This document shows, in pieces, positions 6,497 to 12,735 of a DNA stretch of 22,773 nt; position 1 is the stretch's first letter, and each line of letters opens with the position of its first letter. The DNA is from a virus. The notes under the pieces were generated by a model. The model saw only the letters and a list, made by a program, of their open reading frames with translations. It made no database searches and was not told where the DNA came from. Location: IMG/VR virus record IMGVR_UViG_3300032294_001231, positions 1 to 22,773 of that record. One strand, 5' to 3'. The translations under genes and the position numbers were made by a program.

Positions 6497-7699
6497 ATGG
6501 CTACGAAGTTATCTGCCGAGCAGCGTGTGCAACGAGCGCATGTGTGGCTCATGAAGCATCCGAACTACTGTCTGTATTCAGGCATCTTCATGCTTGGTAA
6601 AACAAGTGTGGAGGATGATGTGCCGACTGCATGTACAGATGGGCGGAACGTGAAGTATGGACGTGCGTTCACAGACAAGTTGTCAGAAGCCGAGCTACGA
6701 GCAGTGATCCTGCACGAGAACTTGCACAAGGCGTTCCGACATCTAACCATGTGGAAGCAGCTATACAAAGAGCATGCGCAGTTGGCGAACATGGCGTGTG
6801 ACTATGTGATTAACCTGATGATCGACGATTCAGATCCGACAGACCAGAACGTGAAGCTGCCTGACTGTGGCTTACTTGATCCGAAGTATCGGGGCTGGGA
6901 TTCGCAGCGTGTGTTCAACGACTTGAAGCAACAAGCTGACAAGGGCTCGGTGCATGTCAAGACCAAAGGCGATCAGGCGGGGCGTGATGTACCAGTGGAC
7001 GATACGCCATCGTTGGATGATCACGACTGGGAGGGCGCTGATGAGATGAGCGGCGAAGAGAAAGAAGTTCTAGCGCGTGACATCGATCAGGCACTACGTC
7101 AAGGCTCGATACTCGCTGGCAAGATGAAAGGCAATATGCCGCGTGAGATCAAGGAAGCGTTGGAAGCGAAGGTTGATTGGCGTCAGGCACTGCGTGAGTT
7201 CGTTACGTCATTCTGTATGGACAAGGATGAATCGACATGGCGTCGTCCTTCTCGGCGGTGGATAGGTGAAGATGTTTACATGCCTAGCTTGATCGGTGAG
7301 TCGGTCGGTCGCATCGTGGTGGCTATCGATATGTCAGGCTCCATTGGTAGTGACGAGATCAGTCAGTTCTTGGGTGAGATTCGCAGCATCTGTGAGAACG
7401 TGAAGCCCGAGGGTATCGACGTGTTGTATTGGGATACTCGCATCGCACAGCACGAGAAGTATGAGCAAGACCATCTGGGTGCGCTGTTAAGTAGTACCAA
7501 GCCTAGAGGTGGTGGGGGTACAGCACCAAGCTGCATACCGCAGTACATCAACGACAAGAAGATCAAGGCAGAGTGCGCCATCATCTTGACCGATGGGTAT
7601 GTGGGTGGTGACTGGGGTAGCAACTGGCCTTGCCCGACGCTATGGGGTATCACGTCGGATGAGGTGAGTGCAATTGGTAAGACGGTTCGTATTCATTAA
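6497..7699 (+). CDS. VWA protein with N-terminal HEXXH metallopeptidase-like domain (DUF2201/CobT-like)
   Basis: A 400-residue partner of the AAA+ ATPase. The N-terminal domain carries HENLH (73-77), the zinc HEXXH motif, with a following helix NMACDYVIN that could give the third ligand. A linker rich in acidic residues (165-190) leads to a C-terminal VWA domain with MIDAS DMSGS (278-282), GGGGTAP around T342 and ILTDGY (363-368). This order is that of DUF2201 proteins, which pair with MoxR ATPases. The ribosome site is inside palindrome copy 7, and the TAA stop falls inside copy 8. Whether the HEXXH site is a working protease is untested. All motif residues look intact. Confidence 0.88.
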   Translation: MATKLSAEQRVQRAHVWLMKHPNYCLYSGIFMLGKTSVEDDVPTACTDGRNVKYGRAFTDKLSEAELRAVILHENLHKAFRHLTMWKQLYKEHAQLANMACDYVINLMIDDSDPTDQNVKLPDCGLLDPKYRGWDSQRVFNDLKQQADKGSVHVKTKGDQAGRDVPVDDTPSLDDHDWEGADEMSGEEKEVLARDIDQALRQGSILAGKMKGNMPREIKEALEAKVDWRQALREFVTSFCMDKDESTWRRPSRRWIGEDVYMPSLIGESVGRIVVAIDMSGSIGSDEISQFLGEIRSICENVKPEGIDVLYWDTRIAQHEKYEQDHLGALLSSTKPRGGGGTAPSCIPQYINDKKIKAECAIILTDGYVGGDWGSNWPCPTLWGITSDEVSAIGKTVRIH

Positions 7700-7709
7700 C
7701 ACGTGTTAA
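7696..7709 (+). repeat. Dispersed palindrome copy 8 (TTAACACGTGTTAA)
   Basis: A fully perfect palindrome followed by TAAATTAAGGAG. Its second to fourth bases are the TAA stop of the VWA gene. Confidence 0.9.
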
Positions 7710-7727
7710 TAAATTAAGGAGAGTGCC

Positions 7728-8594
7728 ATGATTCAGAATAGCGCAATGTTGGTTGACCTGAACATCTCAGTGTGGACAGGTCGCAAGCAGGACAAGCGGG
7801 TGTCGGAAGAGATTGATGCCGCCAAGAGTACCAAGACGAAGGCTGGCAACTATCATAAGAAGCTGCTGGCAGGTACGCAAAAGCTCGACGATTTGCAGAA
7901 ACTTGTTACTGGGATTCGTGCATGGCATTACGCGCAGACGTTGCCGTGGTCGGATGGTGGCTCACGCCTACTACCCATGAAGAACTTCTTTGACTACAAG
8001 GCAACACTCAATGACCTTGAGACGCAGTTCAATGAAGCGGTGGAAGCGTTCTTAACTGACTATCCAACACTTGTATCCGCAGCGGCGTTTCAGTTGGGTG
8101 ACTTGTTCGACTCCGAGGAGTATCCGAACGTGGACAGGTTGCGCGATAAGTTCCGGTTCCGGTTCGTGTTCCTGCCCGTGCCTGACGTTGGTGACTTCCG
8201 TATTGATATTAACGAGCAGCACAAGGAAGAACTCAAAGCGCAATACGAATCGTTTTATGAGAACAAGTTGTCAGAAGCGATGCAAGACGCGTGGGCCCGG
8301 CTCCATGAATGTCTATCCAAGATGAGCGAGAAGCTGGCGAACGCCCCGTCCCCAAGAATGACGAAGGATGGCGAGGTGTACACGCAGATATTCCGCGATT
8401 CGCTGGTGACTAATGCGGTGGAGTTGTGTGAGTTGCTGACCAAGCTGAACGTGACGAACGATGCCAAGTTGGAGAACGCACGTAAGACATTGGAGTCGTT
8501 GATCGTCGGCGTGTCGCCCAAAGACTTGCGTGAGGATGAACACATGCGGTTGGATGTGAAGTCGAAGGTCGATGAAATCCTGAGCATGTTCTGA
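7728..8594 (+). CDS. Probable DUF3150-like protein, third gene of the AAA-VWA cassette
   Basis: A 288-residue, largely helical protein. The opening (LVDLNISVWTGRKQDKRVSE) resembles the start of DUF3150 proteins, which I recall next to CobS-like ATPase and CobT-like VWA genes in phages and mobile elements. That neighbourhood is exactly what is seen here. A coiled-coil-like stretch runs from about 165 to 210, and the protein has no membrane span. Start ATG 7728 follows AAGGAG (7717-7722). The role is unknown; as a constant companion it may be an adaptor or substrate of the ATPase. Family assignment is moderate, from memory and context. Confidence 0.65.
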   Translation: MIQNSAMLVDLNISVWTGRKQDKRVSEEIDAAKSTKTKAGNYHKKLLAGTQKLDDLQKLVTGIRAWHYAQTLPWSDGGSRLLPMKNFFDYKATLNDLETQFNEAVEAFLTDYPTLVSAAAFQLGDLFDSEEYPNVDRLRDKFRFRFVFLPVPDVGDFRIDINEQHKEELKAQYESFYENKLSEAMQDAWARLHECLSKMSEKLANAPSPRMTKDGEVYTQIFRDSLVTNAVELCELLTKLNVTNDAKLENARKTLESLIVGVSPKDLREDEHMRLDVKSKVDEILSMF

Positions 8595-8601
8595 CAATAA
8601 G

Positions 8602-8615
8602 TTAACACCTGTTAA
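8602..8615 (+). repeat. Dispersed palindrome copy 9 (TTAACACCTGTTAA)
   Basis: Perfect arms followed by TAAGGAG, so the conserved extension runs into the ribosome site of the next gene. It lies between the third and fourth cassette genes. Confidence 0.9.
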
Positions 8616-8628
8616 TAAGGAGAGTGTG

Positions 8629-9426
8629 ATGTTGAATTTCGTTAATCCCGAAGAAGCTGAAGGCTGCGAGATACTGAGTATTGTGAAGGACTATCGCAAG
8701 TCGCAGGTCAGTCGGTTCCCTGTCGATGTCAAGTTCGGTACACGGTCGGCTAGGTTCTACGACACTCGGCATCCAGAGAAAGCAATCGCGGCGGTCGTTC
8801 TCGAAAAAGACGATAAGGGCAAAGAGTACTGGGTGATTGAGTCACGACTGATTGAAGCGACACGGTTCACTGGTTCGCGTAGGCATCAAAAACGCACTAC
8901 AGATGTAAAGAAGTTGTTGCGTTACATGCAGGACTACATTCGCACCATATCTGTTGCGGAGATAGCGAATCGGTGGCACAGGGACTTTGAATCAGCAATT
9001 CGAGACTGGATGTACTCCGCAGACAAACTTGTTCGTGATCATTGCACGGTGACAAGAGACGAGTTGATGCGCGAGATACTCCGACTGCAAGCTACTGGCT
9101 ACACACCACAGACAGAGAGGTTTGCACAAATCATCCAAGCAGGTGTGCCTGCATGGGAAGAAAAGATGCGCCGCGAGTCACGCAAGGTGATGCAGGTGTA
9201 TGTGTGCGTAAACACCGATGATACGGTTGAGGTGTACTGCCCCGACAAGTTGGGCTACGCAGGTATCCAAGAAGGTAACAACTTCTATCAATCAATTGAT
9301 GATGCGCCATTATCCATACAACAACAAGTTGCTATGCTGCGAATGATGGAGATGAAAACATTCGTCCCCGAGGTTGGTGTGCGCACTAGCGAGAACGGCT
9401 ATTGGGTCGAGGTGATGGGCGAGTAA
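8629..9426 (+). CDS. Unknown 265-residue protein, fourth gene of the AAA-VWA cassette
   Basis: I do not recognise this protein. It has a beta-rich N-terminal half (about 1-90, with DVKFGTRSARFYDTRHPEKA), a central basic helical part (RRHQKRTTDVKKLLRYMQDY) and a C-terminal beta segment (VYVCVNTDDTVEVYCPDKLG). ATG 8629 is preferred over GTG 8626 because AAGGAGAGTG precedes ATG at the same distance as in the 7728, 18496 and 18889 genes. It shares the cassette's promoter and palindrome spacing, so it probably belongs to the same process as the ATPase and VWA protein. It ends 18 bp before the next promoter. Confidence 0.7.
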   Translation: MLNFVNPEEAEGCEILSIVKDYRKSQVSRFPVDVKFGTRSARFYDTRHPEKAIAAVVLEKDDKGKEYWVIESRLIEATRFTGSRRHQKRTTDVKKLLRYMQDYIRTISVAEIANRWHRDFESAIRDWMYSADKLVRDHCTVTRDELMREILRLQATGYTPQTERFAQIIQAGVPAWEEKMRRESRKVMQVYVCVNTDDTVEVYCPDKLGYAGIQEGNNFYQSIDDAPLSIQQQVAMLRMMEMKTFVPEVGVRTSENGYWVEVMGE

Positions 9427-9444
9427 AAATCTTTGTTGTGGGGC

Positions 9445-9473
9445 TTGACAATGTTCGAGTCTGTTTATAAATT
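9445..9473 (+). promoter_or_regulatory. Promoter with perfect -35
   Basis: TTGACA (9445-9450), followed by TATAAA at 15-base spacing (9466-9471) or TAAATT at 17 (9468-9473). The -35 context CTTGACAATGT is identical to that at 18436. It drives the gene run starting at 9495. Confidence 0.65.
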
Positions 9474-9494
9474 ATAGTCACAACGAGGATTATT

Positions 9495-9767
9495 ATGGAT
9501 CGAAGATTTGTTATCTGGGTAACTATGGATGAGCGCGGCGATTCGATTAGCATCGTTGCGCGAGATAACGAGTCGCTTGAGACCGTCAACATCAAGGAGT
9601 TTCATGGTGCGCCTAAGTTCATAGTCGAGCGGTTCGCTATGCTTAAGTTAACAGATGTTAATAAATCTGCCAAAGGAGAATTTATAGGACGAAGATTGCA
9701 AGACAACATAATTGTTATCTATATTACCTACGATGAATTCCAACAAATAAAGGAAGAGTGCAAATGA
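9495..9767 (+). CDS. Unknown 90-residue protein
   Basis: A small alpha/beta protein beginning MDRRFVIWVTMDERGDSIS, with beta strands at both ends (IIVIYITYDEF) and no known motif. GAGGA (9485-9489) lies five bases before the ATG. Palindrome copy 10 is in the middle (residues LTDVN, 52-56). The stop overlaps the next start as ATGA. First gene after the promoter at 9445. Confidence 0.65.
   Translation: MDRRFVIWVTMDERGDSISIVARDNESLETVNIKEFHGAPKFIVERFAMLKLTDVNKSAKGEFIGRRLQDNIIVIYITYDEFQQIKEECK
9648..9661 (+). repeat. Dispersed palindrome copy 10 (TTAACAGATGTTAA, intragenic)
   Basis: Perfect arms with the TAAA extension, inside the 9495 gene. Its 14 bases are identical to copy 6. Confidence 0.85.
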
Positions 9768-10162
9768 AAACCAAAATCTCAGTTCGTGAAGCAGTAACCC
9801 GCGCTATCAAAGCGCACGGTCCGATGACCCCAAAAGAACTTGCCAAAACTACTGGTAGAGCATCTAGCCGTGTGTACACAGCGATTAGTATGATGAAACA
9901 GAATGGCTATCTAACTAGATTGGGCAATGGGCAATACGCAATAGCCGATGCCCCTGCGTTGACCGCCATAACACCGAATATTGAGCCAGTCAAAACATTA
10001 CCGTCCAAACCAGAGATATCTTTTGCAAAGCAGCTTGGTCGGGCGCAAGCAGAGATCGATAACTTGCAGAAGAAGTTGCAGGATATCACCATCAAGTACT
10101 ACGACAACCTAGCTGTCCTACGTTATCTGGAATCCAAACTCATCATCTCCAAACGCCCGTAA
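9764..10162 (+). CDS. Winged-helix DNA-binding protein with C-terminal coiled coil
   Basis: A 132-residue protein. Residues 5-60 (SVREAVTRAIKAHGPMTPKE, then a helix with SSRVYTAISMMKQNGYLTRL) fit a winged helix-turn-helix: helix, turn, recognition helix and wing ending GNGQYAI. After a Pro-rich linker, residues 90-115 form a coiled-coil-like helix (AEIDNLQKKLQ), so it probably acts as a dimer. ATG 9764 (ATGA overlap, AGGAAGAG before it) is preferred over GTG 9758. It is a candidate regulator for the dispersed palindrome or the local promoter, not proven. Confidence 0.75.
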   Translation: MKTKISVREAVTRAIKAHGPMTPKELAKTTGRASSRVYTAISMMKQNGYLTRLGNGQYAIADAPALTAITPNIEPVKTLPSKPEISFAKQLGRAQAEIDNLQKKLQDITIKYYDNLAVLRYLESKLIISKRP

Positions 10163-10164
10163 CC

Positions 10165-10506
10165 ATGCCAACACCTGAGAGCAAAGTTAAGGATAAGGTG
10201 AAGAAGTTATTAGCCGCGCATGGAGCCTACCACTTCATGCCAGCTACGCATGGCTACGGATCGTCAGGAGTTCCTGATATTGTCGCTTGCCTACATGGTA
10301 GATTTATTGGTATTGAGTGCAAGGCAAATGGCAATAACCCCACTGCGCTTCAAGTAAAGAATTTGCGGGAACTATCATCGGCGGGGGGCATAGCAATCGC
10401 CGTTGACGAAACGGGACTCGACAAACTAAAAGTTTTGTTAACAGACGTTAATAAATTGAGCGATGGGGTCTTTCTTAATTTTCTAAAAAATTTTGAAGGA
10501 GATTGA
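10165..10506 (+). CDS. VRR-NUC domain nuclease
   Basis: A 113-residue stand-alone VRR-NUC nuclease of the PD-(D/E)XK superfamily. Conserved features are E5 in the first helix, GSSGVPDIVACL with D38, IECKANG with E51 and K53, and Q63 in the following helix. These proteins cut branched or nicked DNA, and in phages they sit in replication or recombination neighbourhoods. The gene starts two bases after the previous stop with no clear ribosome site, so it is probably translationally coupled. Palindrome copy 11 lies after the catalytic core (LLTDVN, 91-96) and may have been added to the tail. Confidence 0.9.
   Translation: MPTPESKVKDKVKKLLAAHGAYHFMPATHGYGSSGVPDIVACLHGRFIGIECKANGNNPTALQVKNLRELSSAGGIAIAVDETGLDKLKVLLTDVNKLSDGVFLNFLKNFEGD
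10438..10451 (+). repeat. Dispersed palindrome copy 11 (TTAACAGACGTTAA, intragenic, last copy)
   Basis: One arm base differs (CGTTAA), with TAAA following. It lies inside the VRR-NUC tail. No further complete copy was found to the end of the window. Confidence 0.8.
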
Positions 10507-10507
10507 T

Positions 10508-10690
10508 ATGTTGAGAGATGGACGGTTCATCAAGGAAGAACCACCGAGGATTGGGCAGTTCTACGTACCACAAGTAAAAGAAGAAGACCGTACACCAGAA
10601 GAACGCTTTATGCAGAACGTGTTGCTTGGACATAAAGAGCAGCAGTATTCGTTTCTATCAAAAGTGTTCGGCTTCATGTTGCGTATCTAA
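10508..10690 (+). CDS. Unknown 60-residue protein
   Basis: A small protein beginning MLRDGRFIKEEPPRIGQFYV, with a charged middle (KEEDRTPEERFMQ) and a hydrophobic C-terminal helix (FLSKVFGFMLRI) that might touch the membrane. AAGGAG (10496-10501) six bases before ATG 10508 sets the start; a TTG at 10493 is less likely. It starts one base after the VRR-NUC stop. Function unknown. Confidence 0.6.
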   Translation: MLRDGRFIKEEPPRIGQFYVPQVKEEDRTPEERFMQNVLLGHKEQQYSFLSKVFGFMLRI

Positions 10691-10701
10691 TTGGAGTGAT
10701 T

Positions 10702-10908
10702 ATGAAAAGTTCTTTTCCGTTGCTGGATAAATTGATAAAAGAGTTTGGTTTGAAGAATGATGCGGCACTCGCTAAGTTTTTGGATGTACCCCCGAGCGCA
10801 CTATCTAAGTGGCGTAATGGGTTTCAAGGCGTGTCGGCAGAACGCATACTACATATATACGATAAGACTGGATGGTCAATCGAGAAGATAAGGAGGTTAC
10901 TCAGATGA
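10702..10908 (+). CDS. Cro/CI-type helix-turn-helix protein
   Basis: A 68-residue protein that is essentially one HTH domain: NDAALAKFLDVPPSALSKWR is the helix-turn-recognition-helix core, like lambda Cro-type and XRE proteins. TTGGAG (10691-10696) precedes ATG 10702; GTG 10696 lies inside it and is rejected. The stop overlaps the next ATG (ATGA). At this size it would bind as a dimer to a palindrome, so it is a reasonable candidate to bind the TTAACA or GTTTACA sites. No oligomerisation or cleavage domain is present, so it is not a LexA/CI-type inducible repressor. Confidence 0.75.
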   Translation: MKSSFPLLDKLIKEFGLKNDAALAKFLDVPPSALSKWRNGFQGVSAERILHIYDKTGWSIEKIRRLLR

Positions 10909-11018
10909 CAATGACTCTGATGTTGGCGGGTATCTTACTTATGGGTGCTGGGGTCGCGGTGTTGGCGTTTGGGTTAGCAGCGGCGTTATACATGTTGTTA
11001 GATGAGGAGCGAAGATGA
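10905..11018 (+). CDS. 37-residue membrane protein
   Basis: Nearly the whole protein is one hydrophobic helix (starting MTMTLMLAGILLMGAGVAVL) with a charged end DEERR. It overlaps the HTH gene before it and the next gene after it, both as ATGA. This tight chain supports real translation. It probably spans the membrane once. Function unknown. Confidence 0.6.
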   Translation: MTMTLMLAGILLMGAGVAVLAFGLAAALYMLLDEERR

Positions 11019-11218
11019 TTGTCGAAACGATTAACTACAAGGCGATATGGGCATGGATCAACGATGTGTGGGCGAAGTCGTTGATCGCTGTTGTGCTGTT
11101 TGTCCTTGGCCTGTGGATTGGTGGTGTAACCACTGAGGGGAGAATCGTTTCAGACTGCAAGTTCGCTGGGTCGTTTCGCTCAGACATACAGGCGTTCGCA
11201 TGCCAGCGGAAAATCTGA
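11015..11218 (+). CDS. 67-residue single-span membrane protein
   Basis: A polar aromatic start (MIVETINYKAIWAWINDVWA) is followed by one hydrophobic segment (SLIAVVLFVLGLWIGGV) and a polar tail with two cysteines (residues about 48 and 63). The orientation is likely N-in. GAGGAG lies upstream, and the ATGA overlap pairs it with the 37-residue membrane protein. The tail cysteines could be outside the cytoplasm. The pair could be spanin-, exclusion- or lysis-related, but no lipobox or endolysin is present, so this stays open. Confidence 0.65.
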   Translation: MIVETINYKAIWAWINDVWAKSLIAVVLFVLGLWIGGVTTEGRIVSDCKFAGSFRSDIQAFACQRKI

Positions 11219-11373
11219 TGAAGACGCGGTTCTGCACCAGTTGCCAATGCCATCGAGAAGAAGCTACGGGTGAGATGCGGGTCACGCCGAAGGCACGGCG
11301 CTGGATATGTCGTGCTTGCTTAGACCGTAAGAGCGAGAGCATCTACCGCAATGTAAGTAAGGAGAAGCGATGA
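11218..11373 (+). CDS. 51-residue zinc-binding protein
   Basis: The protein begins MKTRFCTSCQCHREEATGEM and has C6, C9 and C11, then after about 20 residues CRAC (C31, C34): a small zinc ribbon. It is rich in Arg and Lys, so nucleic-acid binding is likely. The ATG shares a base with the previous stop (TGATG), and its own stop overlaps the next start (ATGA). The zinc pattern and the perfect overlaps on both sides make it convincing despite its size. Confidence 0.65.
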   Translation: MKTRFCTSCQCHREEATGEMRVTPKARRWICRACLDRKSESIYRNVSKEKR

Positions 11374-11594
11374 ACAGAGATGACATTATCCGTATGGCGC
11401 AGGGGTCAGGATTACTTGATTCTGCCGGAGCAGGTTATTGCCCTTTAAATTACCTTGAAACATTTGCCGCCCTAGTTGCAGCAGCAGAGCGAGAGGAATG
11501 CGCGAAGGTCTTGGACGAGATGGCAGCGGCAGACAAGCTGTCGAACTATTACCAAGTAGCAGCGTTGCGAATCAGAGAGCGAGGTGCGCCGTAA
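11370..11594 (+). CDS. Small phage protein (74 aa), unknown function
   Basis: MNRDDIIRMAQGSGL at the start, FAALVAAAEREECAKVLDEM in the middle and a final IRERG give a pattern I recall as common in short hypothetical proteins of many phages of Proteobacteria. It is helical with no catalytic motif. AAGGAG lies before the ATG, and overlaps connect it to both neighbours. Confidence 0.65.
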   Translation: MNRDDIIRMAQGSGLLDSAGAGYCPLNYLETFAALVAAAEREECAKVLDEMAAADKLSNYYQVAALRIRERGAP

Positions 11595-11833
11595 TGCCTG
11601 ACATCAAACTCTACGACTACCAGAAGATTCCGCACCCGCGAGTCAAGGAGACGCTGAACTACTTTGTGCCGGAGAAGAAGACCAGCTTAGTTCTAGCGCC
11701 GAAAGCACCGTGGGTGGATGGCAACATGTTCTGCTGTTACTACGATGAGAAGGGCAAGTTGATCGGCGTTAGGTTTGTCTACGCAGGTGGCACATACAAA
11801 GACTTGATTGAGATAGAGGAAAAAGCACGATGA
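11594..11833 (+). CDS. Unknown 79-residue protein
   Basis: The protein begins MPDIKLYDYQKIPHPRVKET and is beta-rich (NMFCCYYDEKGKLIGVRFVY), with no known motif. The ATG at 11594 shares a base with the preceding stop (TAATG) and has GAGGTG eight bases upstream. A longer reading from 11498 lies inside the previous gene and is not favoured. The stop overlaps the next start (ATGA). Confidence 0.6.
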   Translation: MPDIKLYDYQKIPHPRVKETLNYFVPEKKTSLVLAPKAPWVDGNMFCCYYDEKGKLIGVRFVYAGGTYKDLIEIEEKAR

Positions 11834-12042
11834 TAATTGCAAGAAAAGCCGAGCGGTTTGCAAATTCGTTACTGGAAATGCCGATGGGCGAGAACGACAT
11901 AGAGATAGCTGCGGTGTTAAGGCACTTAGCCAAGGTCTATGAAGCCGCTTTTGATATGGCGTATGCAGACACACACGAACAAAGCAAGAAGGCTTACTTG
12001 GATATGCTTAACTTGATCAAGGGGCTGAAGTATGACGATTGA
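11830..12042 (+). CDS. Unknown 70-residue helical protein
   Basis: Small, helical and mixed-charge, with MIIARKAERFANSLLEMPMG at the start and ending KGLKYDD. No motif is recognised. It overlaps the previous gene by ATGA and the following winged-helix gene by 11 bp, so it is translated as part of the chain. Confidence 0.6.
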   Translation: MIIARKAERFANSLLEMPMGENDIEIAAVLRHLAKVYEAAFDMAYADTHEQSKKAYLDMLNLIKGLKYDD

Positions 12043-12229
12043 TCCAAAAGACGAAAAGATCTTTTCCTATGTCACTGATAAGAAGGCGCCTGTAACCGTC
12101 AAGCAAGTTGTGAAGGCGCTTACCGTCAGCGAGACGCATGCAAAGAGGGCGCTGGATTTCTTTGGGTCAGTCGGGTTGGTAGAAGTAACCAAGCAGGGCA
12201 GCACTAAGTTTTATAAGGTGAAGGTTTGA
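12032..12229 (+). CDS. Small winged-helix protein (65 aa), first of three in tandem
   Basis: KIFSYVTDKKAPVTVKQVVK is followed by a recognition-like helix (SETHAKRALDFFGSVGLV) and a beta wing (EVTKQGSTKFYKVKV). The whole protein is one winged HTH of the kind used by small phage regulators. GGGG just upstream serves as ribosome site. It is followed directly by two more proteins of the same general fold. Confidence 0.65.
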   Translation: MTIDPKDEKIFSYVTDKKAPVTVKQVVKALTVSETHAKRALDFFGSVGLVEVTKQGSTKFYKVKV

Positions 12230-12438
12230 GCCAGCCAAGCAAAGGTATGTTGGTTAAGTTGCAGCGGAAGTTGCAAGGTAGGTATTTGTTTAACGTAAAA
12301 GATGTTGCTCGGATACTGAGGCGAAGCATCCGTAGTGCAGAGCGGTACATCGCCATGCTAAAAGAACTTGATGTGATCGAGCTTAAATTTCGAGGCGAAG
12401 ATCGTTACCACTATTACCGTGTCAGGAGAAACAAATGA
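12226..12438 (+). CDS. Small winged-helix protein (70 aa), second of three in tandem
   Basis: Residues LFNVKDVARILRRSIRSAER form helix-turn-helix text, with a wing ending RGEDRYHYYRVRR. It is very basic. The likely start is TTG 12226, which overlaps the previous stop (TTGA) with AAGGTG five bases upstream; ATG 12247 is the alternative and would drop seven residues. It overlaps the next ATG by four bases. Confidence 0.6.
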   Translation: MSQPSKGMLVKLQRKLQGRYLFNVKDVARILRRSIRSAERYIAMLKELDVIELKFRGEDRYHYYRVRRNK

Positions 12439-12734
12439 AGTTAGATAAATTGGCGCAAGCCCTAAACAATGTGCGCGACAAGTTCAAAGTCGATAGTACT
12501 GACCTACTGATTCTTAACTCTGTGATTGAGATGAACAAGCAGGGTGATGTTCTGACCATGCAGTTCATAAAAAATTTCGACGGTGCGTCTGAAGCTACGA
12601 CGCATGCACGGATGAAGCGGTTGGTGCAGTCTGGGTTGCTCTCACGTGTTGGTGATGATGAGAACCTACGTATCAAGAAGTTGAAGCCCACAAACAAAAC
12701 GAGCGAACTTGTCAGATACCTAGCGGAGATTTGA
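12435..12734 (+). CDS. MarR-like winged-helix protein (99 aa), third of three in tandem
   Basis: Residues 20-75 (STDLLILNSVIEMNKQGDVL, then a helix SEATTHARMKRLVQSGLLSR and a wing DENLRIKKLKPTNK) match the DNA-binding half of MarR-type regulators. Flanking helices at both ends could dimerise. AGGAG precedes the ATG. MarR-type proteins bind short palindromes, so this is a candidate reader of the dispersed TTAACA palindrome. It is also close to the replication genes it precedes. Confidence 0.7.
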   Translation: MKLDKLAQALNNVRDKFKVDSTDLLILNSVIEMNKQGDVLTMQFIKNFDGASEATTHARMKRLVQSGLLSRVGDDENLRIKKLKPTNKTSELVRYLAEI

Positions 12735-12735
12735 T

